This document shows positions 1 to 8,642 of a stretch of DNA of 49,265 nt, one piece after another (position 1 is the first letter of the stretch; every line of letters starts with the position of its first letter). The translations under genes and the position numbers were made by a program. The notes beneath the pieces were generated by a model. It worked only from the letters and a program-made list of their open reading frames with translations, was not told where the DNA came from and made no database searches. This DNA comes from Bacillota bacterium (GTDB taxonomy: Bacteria; Bacillota; UBA4882; UBA8346). The stretch lies in assembly GCA_023436305.1 (NCBI GenBank), contig JAEZJQ010000101.1:1-49265 (forward strand), given 5' to 3'.

Positions 1-125
1 AGCTTGCAGTTTAACGAATGCTGAAGGAAGAAGAAGAATATCGGAAAGCCGTGTGCGGGAAAATCGCATGCACGGTTTGATGAAGGGGAAGGTGGGAAGT
101 TTTACTTCCCACCGACCTACTCTAC
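1..125 (+). mobile_element. 3' end of a group II intron (domains V and VI)
   Basis: Bases 46-78 fold as a typical domain V. AAGCCGUG pairs with CACGGUUU, a two-base bulge (UG) lies on the 3' side, and an upper stem UGCGG/UCGCA is capped by an A-rich loop. The catalytic AGC triad is at 47-49. Bases 91-113 form a perfect 10-bp hairpin (GGTGGGAAGT/ACTTCCCACC) that fits domain VI, followed by a pyrimidine-rich tail ending near CTCTAC at about 125. That layout is the usual 3' end of a bacterial group II intron. The reverse transcriptase that normally precedes domain V would lie upstream of the window. The exact splice boundary and whether the element is intact cannot be told from here. Confidence 0.8.
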
Positions 126-319
126 ATGGCAACAATTTAGGGACGGTCTAATAATAGGTCAAATCCTGTGGAAGAACTTCTGACTTCACAAAAAACACAA
201 ACTCCATTATAATTAACTGAGACTAAACTTTAAACAACAATACACGATACGGCGGCTTTATTAAAAAGCCGAATGCGCCACATTCCGATCCTATTTTAAA
301 AAACAAATGAGGCCGAATC

Positions 320-2806
320 ATGGATGTGCAACGTTATATAAAAGAACTCTCAGCGAATCAACATTACGAGCAGCAAATCGTGATGGTGAAAGAACTGCCG
401 GGGAAGGAAGCGGTTTACGGCGAGGTGAATCCGCCGCTAGCACCGGGGATCAAACAGTTACTGTTGGACCGGGGTATTGAACAGCTATATGCGCACCAGG
501 CGGAGGCAATCAATGCGATTCATAGTGGCAATCATACCGTAATTGTTACCGGTACCGCCAGCGGCAAATCCCTTTGCTATTTGTTGCCGGCTTTGCAGAG
601 TTTTCTGTCCGATAATCAGGGACGGGCTTTATTTTTATATCCCACCAAAGCGCTGGCCCAGGACCAACTTAAGAGTATGGTCCGGTTGGTGGAAGGGCTT
701 CCCGGGCTTCACCCGGTCATGGGCACTTACGATGGGGATACTCCGGTGAATAGCCGGAAAACATTACGGGATAAGGGCAATTTTATTTTGACCAACCCCG
801 ATATGCTGCATCAGGGGATATTGCCCAAGCATCCCAGTTGGTCCGCTTTCTGGTCCAATCTTAAATATGTGGTGATTGATGAAATTCATACTTACCGGGG
901 GGTCTTCGGTTCCAACGTGGCCAATGTGCTCCGGCGTTTGCACCGGATTTGCCGCCATTACGGCAGCGCTCCGGTGTTTATCGGCACCTCGGCGACTATC
1001 GATAATCCCCGGCAACACGCTGAAAGTCTGACTGGTGTACCCATGAGTTTGGTGGACAATGACGGGGCGCCCAAAGGAGCGCGTTATTTTGTGTTCTGGA
1101 ACCCTCCGTACATTGACGGGACCAAGACGGAACGGAGAAGCGCCAATTCCGAGGCGGCCCAGTTGATGACCCAGTTGATCCGGGAAAGGATTCCCACCAT
1201 CACTTTTGCCAAAACCAGAGTCACCACGGAATTGATTTACCGCTATGTTCAAGACCAGTTGCAACAGCAAAGTCCCAGCTTATCCAAGAAGATCCGTCCC
1301 TATCGGGGCGGGTATTTGCCCGAGGAACGGCGTGAAATCGAGCGGCAATTATTTAACGGGGAATTACTGGGCGTGATCAGCACCAATGCATTGGAACTGG
1401 GCATCGATATTGGCCAACTGGAGGCTTGTTTGCTGGTGGGCTACCCGGGCACTATTGCTTCCACCTGGCAACAGGCCGGCCGGGCGGGACGTTCCCTGAC
1501 GGAGTCGGTGATCTTCTATATTCCTCATCATAATCCCATCGACCAATATCTGGCCAAAAATCCCGGTTATTTCTTCGATCATAACCCCGAAGCGGCGGTA
1601 ATTGACCCGGATAATCCCCATATTTTGCTGGGCCATTTGCGAAGCGCCGCTTTTGAGGCGCCGGTGACCGCCGCCGATTGCCGGAGTTTCGGAATTTATA
1701 GCCCGGCGCTGCTTCAATTGCTAGGAGAAGCCGGGGAGTTGAAAGAGATAGGCGGTAAGTGGTACTGGCGCAGTCCCGATTTTCCAGCCGGTGAGGTCAA
1801 CTTGCGCAATATGTCTGAAAACACCTTCAGTATTGTGGATATTACCAACCAGCCTCCCAAAGTTATCGGCACCCTGGATGAGGCCAGCGCCTACCAGCAG
1901 ATTTATACCGAAGCCATTTATTTGCATGATGGGGAAACTTACTTCGTCAAGGAAATGAATGTTCCCCAGAAGATCTCCTATGTCCAAAAGATTGAAGTTG
2001 ATTATTACACCCAGTCCATTACCGAGGTTCAGGTGACCACTACTCAAAAAGAGCTGGAAGGGAGCTTTAACAAAGCGGCTACTGGGTTTGGAGATGTGGA
2101 GGTCATGCAAAAACCGTATTTATTCCGGAAAATCAAGTTTGGTTCCCGGGATAGCATCGGGTTCGGCAAGATCAACCTGGAACCTTTCGTTATGGAGACC
2201 AAGGCCTTTTGGGTAATCCCGCCGCCGGCCACACTGCACCGGGTGAAAGAATTTGGCCGTGATCCGGTGGAGAGTTTGTTAGGGATAGCTAATGTCCTGA
2301 CTGAAGTTTTGCCGTTTTTGGTAATGTGTGATGGCGGGGATATCGGTTCGGTGGTTGATCTGGCCAACAATGGCGCTCCATCATTGTTCGTGTACGACAA
2401 GTACCCGGGCGGTATCGGTTTTTCCCACCGCTCCTTCGAAAAGGCGGCCCAGATCTTTGCCAATGCCCGGGAGTTAATCGCAGCCTGTTCCTGCGAGAAT
2501 GGTTGTCCATCCTGTGTGGGTTCACCGTTGCCTCCGCATCCGCAACTGGACCCGGATACAACCGGCCGTGGGCGCATCCCCGACAAAGAAGGTGCTTTAG
2601 TTATTCTTCATGACTTGTTGGAACTGGAGCCGTATCTGCCGAAAGCCGTAAAGGGACCGGTTGCAAACCCCGTCCAAAACGGATTGGCTACCCCGGAGGT
2701 AGATGTCCCTTATCCGCCGCTCATCAGGCTTTCGGAGAAAGTGGAGGAACAACTCCGCCAAAAACTGGCCCGCACTCGCGCGGCTAATATCAGGAGGAAC
2801 CCGTAA
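320..2806 (+). CDS. mrfA: DEAD/DEAH-box helicase with C-terminal zinc-binding DUF1998 domain, MrfA/YprA type
   Basis: Superfamily 2 helicase of 828 residues. Walker A is TGTASGKS (77-84), motif II is DEIH (187-190), motif III is GTSAT, and motif VI QQAGRAGR begins at 384. The C-terminal domain carries a four-cysteine cluster CSCENGCPSC (C723, C725, C729, C732), the hallmark of the DUF1998 metal-binding region. In Bacillus subtilis the same architecture is MrfA, a 3'-5' helicase that removes mitomycin-type DNA lesions in a UvrA-independent pathway with the nuclease MrfB; no MrfB-like gene is visible here. It is somewhat longer than the Bacillus protein (about 750 residues). The start ATG has a TGAGG site at 308-312. 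The next gene begins two bases after the stop, so the two are probably co-transcribed. Confidence 0.88.
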   Translation: MDVQRYIKELSANQHYEQQIVMVKELPGKEAVYGEVNPPLAPGIKQLLLDRGIEQLYAHQAEAINAIHSGNHTVIVTGTASGKSLCYLLPALQSFLSDNQGRALFLYPTKALAQDQLKSMVRLVEGLPGLHPVMGTYDGDTPVNSRKTLRDKGNFILTNPDMLHQGILPKHPSWSAFWSNLKYVVIDEIHTYRGVFGSNVANVLRRLHRICRHYGSAPVFIGTSATIDNPRQHAESLTGVPMSLVDNDGAPKGARYFVFWNPPYIDGTKTERRSANSEAAQLMTQLIRERIPTITFAKTRVTTELIYRYVQDQLQQQSPSLSKKIRPYRGGYLPEERREIERQLFNGELLGVISTNALELGIDIGQLEACLLVGYPGTIASTWQQAGRAGRSLTESVIFYIPHHNPIDQYLAKNPGYFFDHNPEAAVIDPDNPHILLGHLRSAAFEAPVTAADCRSFGIYSPALLQLLGEAGELKEIGGKWYWRSPDFPAGEVNLRNMSENTFSIVDITNQPPKVIGTLDEASAYQQIYTEAIYLHDGETYFVKEMNVPQKISYVQKIEVDYYTQSITEVQVTTTQKELEGSFNKAATGFGDVEVMQKPYLFRKIKFGSRDSIGFGKINLEPFVMETKAFWVIPPPATLHRVKEFGRDPVESLLGIANVLTEVLPFLVMCDGGDIGSVVDLANNGAPSLFVYDKYPGGIGFSHRSFEKAAQIFANARELIAACSCENGCPSCVGSPLPPHPQLDPDTTGRGRIPDKEGALVILHDLLELEPYLPKAVKGPVANPVQNGLATPEVDVPYPPLIRLSEKVEEQLRQKLARTRAANIRRNP

Positions 2807-2807
2807 A

Positions 2808-3605
2808 ATGAAACAGGCTGAGAATTCAAATAAAATTAATTTAGGTATCATCGGTGGTTCAGGGTTTTATGAACCCGGAATGCTGAATGACGTATATGAA
2901 AAAGAAGTGGAAACCCCTTACGGGATCATTGCTCCCCTCGTCGGGAAGTTGGCCAATGGTTTGGAAGTCGCCTTTTTGGCCCGGCATGGCCGGGAACATT
3001 CAAGGTTGCCGCACCAGATTAATTACCGGGCCAATCTCTGGGGATTAAAGGCTTTGGGAGTAAAACGGATCATTGCCACCACGGCGGTGGGAAGCCTGGA
3101 TGAATCCCTGGTTCCCGGAACGCTTGTCATTATCGATCAATTCATGGATTTTACCAAGCAACGTACGCTGACTTTTTATGAAGATGGGGATGTTCATAAA
3201 GCTCATATTGATGTTACGGAACCCTACTGTCCGGATTTGCGGGAACTGCTTAACAAAGCCGCTATCAAGTGCAACATCCGGGCGCGGTTCGGCGGATGTT
3301 ACGTTTGTGCTGAAGGGCCACGCTATGAAACCAAGGCTGAAGTCCGGATGTTTCAAATGTTGGGTGGAACGGTGGTCGGTATGACCGGGGTTCCCGAAGT
3401 GGTGTTGGCCCGGGAACTGGGAATCTGCTATGCCAATATCAGCGCAATTACCAATTGGGCGGCAGGAATTGCCCGAACCACCCTCAAACATAGTGAAGTC
3501 GTTCAAATTATGGCCGTAAATCAGGCTAAAATCAGGGAACTGATTACGGAATGTTTGATGGGGGCTTTGGACCGGTTTGGTTGTAATTGCCGCCATGAAG
3601 AATGA
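2808..3605 (+). CDS. mtnP: Methylthioadenosine/methylthioinosine phosphorylase (PNP/MTAP family)
   Basis: 265 residues. It opens with the phosphate-binding IIGGSGFYEPG and carries RHGREHSRLPHQINYRANLW, EGPRYETKAEVRMF and MTGVPEVVLARELGICY, all MTAP/PNP family signatures. The chosen ATG follows AGGAGG (2792-2797) and lies two bases after the helicase stop; an in-frame ATG further upstream would overlap the helicase gene and has no such site. Family members split methylthio-nucleosides with phosphate in methionine salvage. The base-contacting segment reads ITNWAAG (N216, A218), where adenine-specific MTAPs have two aspartates (TDYD). Asparagine here resembles enzymes acting on 6-oxopurines, so the true substrate may be methylthioinosine, inosine or guanosine. 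The family is certain; the substrate is not. Confidence 0.87.
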   Translation: MKQAENSNKINLGIIGGSGFYEPGMLNDVYEKEVETPYGIIAPLVGKLANGLEVAFLARHGREHSRLPHQINYRANLWGLKALGVKRIIATTAVGSLDESLVPGTLVIIDQFMDFTKQRTLTFYEDGDVHKAHIDVTEPYCPDLRELLNKAAIKCNIRARFGGCYVCAEGPRYETKAEVRMFQMLGGTVVGMTGVPEVVLARELGICYANISAITNWAAGIARTTLKHSEVVQIMAVNQAKIRELITECLMGALDRFGCNCRHEE

Positions 3606-3606
3606 T

Positions 3607-3632
3607 AAAAAAGACCCCGTTAATGGGGTCTT
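3607..3632 (-). terminator. Rho-independent terminator of the galM gene
   Basis: The perfect 8-bp stem AAGACCCC/GGGGTCTT (3611-3618 with 3625-3632) has a 6-base loop. Read on the minus strand it is followed by six U residues, a strong terminator for the mutarotase gene ending at 3664. Read on the plus strand the U tract is only UU, so it would be a weaker stop for mtnP. Confidence 0.85.
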
Positions 3633-3663
3633 AAAAATGCTTGGTGCGGCAATAAAGCATTAT

Positions 3664-4710
3664 TTAGCTTTGAACCGAAAACTTATAAATTGTTTCCTGC
3701 CGGTAGGTTTCCCCCGGATTTAAAACCGTGGACGGAAACCCGGGTTGATGGGGTGAATCCGGAAAGTGCTGCGTCTCCAAACAAAATGCCCCGTGTTTCC
3801 GGTACTTCCGGCCTGATTTGCCTTTAAGCTTCCCGTTTAAGAAATTGCCGGTGTAAAATTGGATTCCGGGTTCGGTGGTCCGTACTTCCAATACCCGCCC
3901 ACTCACCGGTTCATAAACTTTCGCGGCATGGGTAAGAGTGCCCGGGCTTTTTTGATTCAAGACATAGTTATGGTCATAACCGCCTTTAACTTCTTTAATC
4001 CGGGCTCCGATTGTTTTTGGGGTGGTAAAGTCAAAAGGTGATCCTGTCACTGATTTAAGCTCACCGGTTGGGATTAACCCTTTGGCGACAAGAGTGTAAC
4101 TATCGGCATTGATTGTAATCTCATGCCCCAGAACGTCCCCCGATCCTTCGCCCGCCAAATTAAAATAGGTATGGTTGGTCAGGTTGACGACGGTGGGTTT
4201 GTCGGTGACCGCTTCATAACGGATAATGATTTCGTTTTGATCATTTAAAAGATAATGGACTGTTGTGGTCAGGTTTCCCGGATACCCTTCCTCACCGTCC
4301 TTGGAAAGGTAAGTGAGTTTCACTCCGACTTCTTTTGGACCCTTGATTTCCTGGGCCTCCCAAACAACTTTATCAAAGCCGAACTTCCCGCCGTGGATAT
4401 GATTTTTACCATCATTCTTGGCCAGTGTGTATTCCGCGCCGTTTAGCGCAAACTCTCCCTCGGCAATCCGGTTACCGTACCGGCCTATGATGGCTCCGAA
4501 GTAAGGATGTTTTTTTAAGTAATTTTCCAAGTTGTTAAACCCAAGGGTTACATCAGCGAGTTTCCCCTGTTTGTCAGGGGCCATGATGGAGGTGATGATT
4601 CCGCCGTAAGTCATAATTTTTACAGTGATATGGTTTTGATTGCTTACAGTGAAAATAAATATTTCTTGCCCGTTCTTGGTGGTTCCGAAGGATTCTTTCT
4701 GAATAATCAT
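3664..4710 (-). CDS. galM: Aldose 1-epimerase (galactose mutarotase)
   Basis: 348 residues, the normal length. It interconverts the alpha and beta anomers of galactose and glucose in the cytoplasm. Expected active-site residues are present: H106 in NHIHGG, H180 in NHTYFNL, D246 in GYDHNY and the catalytic base E312 in LETQHFPDSPHQPGFPS. GRYGNRI near residue 77 is another family signature. The start ATG has a good AAGGAG site upstream. It is monocistronic on the minus strand with its own terminator and no Leloir-pathway neighbours, so it probably acts as a general sugar mutarotase. Confidence 0.94.
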   Translation of the reverse strand: MIIQKESFGTTKNGQEIFIFTVSNQNHITVKIMTYGGIITSIMAPDKQGKLADVTLGFNNLENYLKKHPYFGAIIGRYGNRIAEGEFALNGAEYTLAKNDGKNHIHGGKFGFDKVVWEAQEIKGPKEVGVKLTYLSKDGEEGYPGNLTTTVHYLLNDQNEIIIRYEAVTDKPTVVNLTNHTYFNLAGEGSGDVLGHEITINADSYTLVAKGLIPTGELKSVTGSPFDFTTPKTIGARIKEVKGGYDHNYVLNQKSPGTLTHAAKVYEPVSGRVLEVRTTEPGIQFYTGNFLNGKLKGKSGRKYRKHGAFCLETQHFPDSPHQPGFPSTVLNPGETYRQETIYKFSVQS

Positions 4711-4865
4711 CGCTAAAAACTCCTTACATTGATAATGAATATAATTATTTTTAAAAAGCTTTCGTAAACTTTCGAAAATAATTTTTGAAAATTACCGTTT
4801 CTTATTTTACCATATTTCCTCACTTTGTAAATGAAAAAATATGAACTTTTGAAGATGCGTTTTAT

Positions 4866-4896
4866 TAAAAAATAAAACCGGCTCATCAGAACCGGT
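4866..4896 (-). terminator. Terminator of the small zinc-ribbon gene
   Basis: On the minus strand, ACCGGUUC-UGAU-GAGCCGGU (4877-4896) forms an 8-bp stem with one G-U pair and a four-base loop, followed by UUUAUUUUUU. It lies 14 bases after the stop codon of the 36-residue gene, which supports that gene being real and separately transcribed. Confidence 0.78.
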
Positions 4897-4909
4897 CATT
4901 GTTTTTACT

Positions 4910-5020
4910 TTAATGATAACCATATAAGGGCAGATGGTGGTAAACATGAAAGCAACCCGGACAATACCATTTATTTTCCGCTTTTAATAATTTGTGTTTG
5001 TTGCAAAGAGGACAAGTCAT
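4910..5020 (-). CDS. 36-residue zinc-ribbon protein
   Basis: A short minus-strand frame begins ATG-ACT-TGT-CCT and ends in TAA. The product starts MTCPLCNKHK and contains CPLC (residues 3-6) and CPGC (20-23), the spacing of a one-knuckle-pair zinc ribbon, then a His/Tyr-rich tail (HVYHHLPLYGYH). A GAGGTG ribosome-binding site lies six bases before the ATG and a clean terminator follows. These features make it a likely real gene although it is very short. It has no partner gene; the next minus-strand gene upstream is the binding protein at 5156-6010. Function is unknown. Small ribbons of this kind can be nucleic-acid or protein-interaction modules. Confidence 0.68.
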   Translation of the reverse strand: MTCPLCNKHKLLKAENKWYCPGCFHVYHHLPLYGYH

Positions 5021-5155
5021 CTTCGTCACCTCTATGTTATTCTATGATGTGCGAATTGGAATGTCCAGCTTAAGGTTGATGGCAATTCAGTGAAAATATG
5101 GAATACATATCGTCAGGGTACCATGGTACATTGAATACTCTATTAGTAATGCCAT

Positions 5156-6010
5156 TTAAGAATCTAAATCTTTGATTTTCGAACCTTTTTTGACAATAAG
5201 TTGCAACCCCGAGGCATAGTATGAATTGGAAAAACACACAGTTTTATTTTCAGAGTCCGGAACCGTAATGTTGCTCCAAATACAATCAAAATATCTATTT
5301 TTTAACCCTTCGATGATTTCATCCCGGGGATAAACTATCGGATTAAATCCAATCCCTAATTCCCGGCAAACGGATTTCGCAATATCGATAATGAAACCGG
5401 TTAATTCATTATCATCGTCGAAATAACTGAAAGGCCAGTTATTTTCGTAGACGGCCACGTTTAATTCTCCGGATTGTTGTATTCGAAGCCAGGAATTATC
5501 TGTAGCCTTGATTTCATCCAATTGGTCATCATTGAATTCATATTTGCTTAAAATATTTAACCCGAAATAACTATGGCTGATCAGAGCGTAGGTGCCATTA
5601 TCAATGATTTTTTTTAATGCTTCATTAATCACCTGCCGGAGAGCATGATCTTCGTTATGAAAAGCAACAGCGGTGTTTTCGCGATCAATGAGATTACCGG
5701 CCAATTCCAAATTAGAATATTCTCCGGTTTTAATCATCGCAAGGCCGGTTAAAAAATCGATTAAAACAGCATCGACCGTGTCATCATCAAGGGCATTCAA
5801 CATAGATGCTTCATCGATATACAAAATGACGTTTTTTATTTTTGTGAATCCTCCGGCCCTTTTTTCCGCCGGACTATCTTCGATTACCGCCACGGTAATT
5901 TTATGAGTTTCAGTCCGTTTTTCATGCGTTAACCATATAATACCAGCGATTGCCATCAGTATAAAACCGCCCCAAATAAGAAATATTGTTCTCTTTTTCA
6001 TTAATCTCAT
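5156..6010 (-). CDS. Membrane-anchored solute-binding protein family 3, lobes in permuted order (copy 1)
   Basis: 284 residues: basic N-terminus, one membrane segment (about 8-27), then two half-domains of the bacterial family 3 solute-binding fold in swapped order. Residues 37-150 match the C-terminal half of a normal protein (KITVAV start, TVDAVLID with D85, AFHNEDHALRQVINEAL, ending SYFG). Residues 180-284 match the N-terminal half (GELNVAVYENNWPFSYF, ELTGF, RYFDCIW, FSNSYY, LIVKKGS) and stop at the hinge. The paralogue at 15259 has the same order, so this is not random decay. The arginine that normally binds the ligand carboxylate is missing (PDSENKTVCFS). No permease is adjacent, so it may be a sensor or scavenger exposed outside the membrane. 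An alternative ATG lies three codons downstream. Ligand unknown. Confidence 0.75.
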   Translation of the reverse strand: MRLMKKRTIFLIWGGFILMAIAGIIWLTHEKRTETHKITVAVIEDSPAEKRAGGFTKIKNVILYIDEASMLNALDDDTVDAVLIDFLTGLAMIKTGEYSNLELAGNLIDRENTAVAFHNEDHALRQVINEALKKIIDNGTYALISHSYFGLNILSKYEFNDDQLDEIKATDNSWLRIQQSGELNVAVYENNWPFSYFDDDNELTGFIIDIAKSVCRELGIGFNPIVYPRDEIIEGLKNRYFDCIWSNITVPDSENKTVCFSNSYYASGLQLIVKKGSKIKDLDS

Positions 6011-6073
6011 TGAACGGATCCTGACCTCTCGGTAATATTTTAATTATACACATTATCATTTTTATAACTATAT

Positions 6074-6100
6074 ATTATAACAAATAGATATTCATGCCAA
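6074..6100 (-). promoter_or_regulatory. Candidate sigma-A promoter for the permuted binding-protein gene
   Basis: On the minus strand, TTGGCA (6100-6095) is followed after 15 bases by a perfect TATAAT (6079-6074), about 65 bases before the start codon at 6010. The spacer is shorter than the ideal 17, so this is only a candidate. Confidence 0.38.
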
Positions 6101-6203
6101 GCTTAAATTGTTATAATGAAGTATCTTTTATTACCATCTGCGATATACCAACAAACCATCATTTTACAGGTAAAACAATTTTTATCGTATGATATGATTA
6201 ACC

Positions 6204-6221
6204 CGGATAATTAATTATCCG
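6204..6221. repeat. Perfect 18-base palindrome upstream of the SpoIID-like gene
   Basis: CGGATAATTAATTATCCG is its own reverse complement. It lies 50 bases before the start codon of the SpoIID/LytB gene. A perfect dyad of this length with no T tract looks more like a protein-binding site than a terminator. No regulator is identified. Confidence 0.5.
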
Positions 6222-6271
6222 ACACTCACCGATGTTTATAAAACATGAAATAACGATGGGGAGAGGAACAT

Positions 6272-8317
6272 ATGCGTAAAAATATCATTCGGTTTTTGAT
6301 CTTGAGTCTGTTCATTGCATTGTTATTTCATCAAAATCAATTCGTGAGGGGTTCTCTTGCCGCGGTATTGGATAATCCATTGAATGTGAATGAAGCAGTA
6401 TCAATTGACTATCATAAAGATACCATGACCAGTCTCGACAAATATCGTGAATTAATGAGTTCAAACCCGGATAATGTAATGGTGAAACTAAATACGATTC
6501 AGCTATTGAATGAAACCGGAAAATACGATGAAGCGCTTGCCCAACTCAAAACTTTGTCCGATCAAAATCCGGAAGATTTAAAATATCGTTTGGCTTTCAT
6601 TAAAACTACTTTTTTGGCGGGAAAATGGGCTGAAGCGGTCAAATTGTCGGAAGCGGATAATTTAAGCGCCGGGGAGCTTTATTGGCGGGGGTTGGCTTTC
6701 GCGGAGCTTGGCCGGGATAAGGATGCGATTTCTGCGTTAAATAATTCCCTTGCCAAAGAAACCTTTAATCCGATGGCTAATTTTAAACTGGGACAGCTTT
6801 GGCAAAAGGCGGGGGATTTTGATTCGGCGCTACAATTTTACAAAAAAGCCGCTTCCCAGGAACCGAATCTGACCGCGGTTTATTACCCGCTGGCTCAGGT
6901 TTATATCGCATTAAAAAAATATCAATCCGCTTATAGCCTGTTATTAAACGCAAAAAGATCGTATCCATGGGATCAGGATATTAACGGTACCTTCCAACAA
7001 CTCGTAAACGAGCACCCGGAGTTACTTCGGCAACAACAATCGGAATCTCAAAAACGCCGTCAAGTGGCAGTAGCGCCTCAAGTAATACCGGTGATTGAAG
7101 GTCGGGATAAAATTACCGAAATCCGGATTGGTTTGGCGGAGAAAATCAGTAAGTTCTATCTTAAAACGGGCGACAAGTATCATGTAAAGATAGAAACCAA
7201 AAGCTATCAAGGGGAAGCCCAATCGGTTTTGTTTATCAAGCAAAACGCCAATCGGATCGAAATCCGGGATAGCCGGGATAAATTGTTGCTTACCGGGAAT
7301 GGTAGCGTAATACTCGCTTATGATAATCCGGCGGCCACTACGGTTCTGTTTGATGTCGAATACGGCCGGGGGACATTCTGGGCGGGGCGGCAAGACCGTA
7401 TATACCGGGGTTATTTTAAATTTTTGCCGAAAAATGATGGAATGACTATCGTGAACTGTGTAAATATGGAAGAGTACCTATATGGAGTGGTTCCCGCGGA
7501 GATGAATTCCGCCTGGCCGCCGGCTGCGCTGGAAGCCCAAGCGTTGGCTGCCCGGACATATGCGGTTTCAAATCTGAAAGCATATGAACCAAGAGGATTT
7601 GATTTATTACCGACAGTTGCTTCGCAAGTCTATAACGGGGTTACCGTCGAAAGGAAGTCTACCAACGCGGCAGTCGACGCCACCCGGGGGCGGATTATAA
7701 CATATAATGGAAAACCGATTAGTGCTTTTTATACCGGAAATAACGGAGGGTATTCCAATAACTGCCAGGACATTTGGGGGATAAATCTACCATATTTACA
7801 AGCGGTCCCCGACAAATCATTGCCGGTTTGGCCGGACCCGTTAACCCCCGTTAAGCTGGCGGAGTGGCTGACCACCCGCCCTCAAACGTATAGTTCCCAT
7901 CCCCAATATTCCGGGCGAAGTTCCTATCGATGGACTTTATGGGTACCAAGACAGGAAATCGAGAATCGTTTGCAACGGGGTGATAAATTAGGCCGGATCC
8001 TGTCGGTAACGGTAACCGGCAGGAGTGTCAATGGCTTGGTAACCCAAGTGCTCACTAAGGGAACCGGTGGTGATTATACCATAACCCGCGATAATATCCG
8101 TTCCCGGTTGGGAGGATTGCGGAGCAATATGTTTATCGTTGAGCCGAAGATAGGAGCGGATGGCCTGCCGGAATATTTTATTTTTTACGGTGGCGGTTGG
8201 GGCCATGGCGTGGGAATGTGCCAGAGCGGCGCGGCGGGCATGGCCGCGGATGGGTATAATTGTGAAGAGATTTTAAAACATTATTATCAGGGAGTGGAAC
8301 TTTCAAAAATCTATTGA
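6272..8317 (+). CDS. SpoIID/LytB-domain protein with N-terminal TPR repeats
   Basis: 681 residues. An N-terminal hydrophobic segment (about 5-20) acts as signal peptide or anchor. Residues 55-235 contain TPR-like helical pairs (for example NPDNVMVKLNTIQLLNETGK and PMANFKLGQLWQKAGDFDSA). Residues about 385-680 are a SpoIID domain: VNMEEYLYGVVPAEM with the conserved glutamate, WPPAALEAQALAARTYAVSN, and the closing GGGWGHGVGMCQSGAAGMA. SpoIID is a lytic transglycosylase that cuts peptidoglycan strands during engulfment in sporulation; LytB relatives act on amidases. The TPR extension suggests docking to a partner, and the protein is about twice the length of classical SpoIID. The start ATG has GGGGAGAGGA upstream. 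YtrH/YtrI sporulation genes follow after a terminator. Confidence 0.86.
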   Translation: MRKNIIRFLILSLFIALLFHQNQFVRGSLAAVLDNPLNVNEAVSIDYHKDTMTSLDKYRELMSSNPDNVMVKLNTIQLLNETGKYDEALAQLKTLSDQNPEDLKYRLAFIKTTFLAGKWAEAVKLSEADNLSAGELYWRGLAFAELGRDKDAISALNNSLAKETFNPMANFKLGQLWQKAGDFDSALQFYKKAASQEPNLTAVYYPLAQVYIALKKYQSAYSLLLNAKRSYPWDQDINGTFQQLVNEHPELLRQQQSESQKRRQVAVAPQVIPVIEGRDKITEIRIGLAEKISKFYLKTGDKYHVKIETKSYQGEAQSVLFIKQNANRIEIRDSRDKLLLTGNGSVILAYDNPAATTVLFDVEYGRGTFWAGRQDRIYRGYFKFLPKNDGMTIVNCVNMEEYLYGVVPAEMNSAWPPAALEAQALAARTYAVSNLKAYEPRGFDLLPTVASQVYNGVTVERKSTNAAVDATRGRIITYNGKPISAFYTGNNGGYSNNCQDIWGINLPYLQAVPDKSLPVWPDPLTPVKLAEWLTTRPQTYSSHPQYSGRSSYRWTLWVPRQEIENRLQRGDKLGRILSVTVTGRSVNGLVTQVLTKGTGGDYTITRDNIRSRLGGLRSNMFIVEPKIGADGLPEYFIFYGGGWGHGVGMCQSGAAGMAADGYNCEEILKHYYQGVELSKIY

Positions 8318-8385
8318 GGCAGTAGTTGTTATTCTTTTGTGCTGGTGGAAACGGCAAAAACTGAAAATCAAAAAAACAATTCCTT

Positions 8386-8414
8386 AAAAATCCGGGTTGA
8401 CCGGATTTTTTTTT
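8386..8414 (+). terminator. Rho-independent terminator after the SpoIID-like gene
   Basis: AAAAATCCGG (8386-8395), a GTTGA loop and CCGGATTTTT (8401-8410) form a 10-bp perfect stem running into a T tract to 8414. Confidence 0.9.
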
Positions 8415-8642
8415 AGGTTTATTCGACTACCTTCCTTTGGTTGGTAATATATTTATATCATGATGAGGATGATGAGGTGTAATTATTGTCTGTGTCATTG
8501 GTGGCTTTGAATGAAGAGTTAATTACCGCTGCAACACATTCAAACCTTATTTTTTCCGCACTGAATACCTGCCTGGCATCGTCGCTGATTGTTAATTATA
8601 TTTATCCAATATGGTCGTTTTATTAAGGAGCGATGATGGGTT
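8415..8642. other. Intergenic stretch before ytrH
   Basis: With the terminator just upstream, 8318-8642 has no gene I can support. The only notable signal is an AAGGAG at 8625-8630 that probably serves ytrH. No convincing promoter or structured RNA was seen. Confidence 0.5.

Noticed and set aside
764..1270. 168-codon minus-strand frame inside mrfA
   Set aside because: Shadow of the helicase gene; no start signal, no domain.
3607..3632. Terminator of mtnP on the plus strand
   Set aside because: The T tract on that strand is only two bases; the signal is much stronger for galM on the minus strand.
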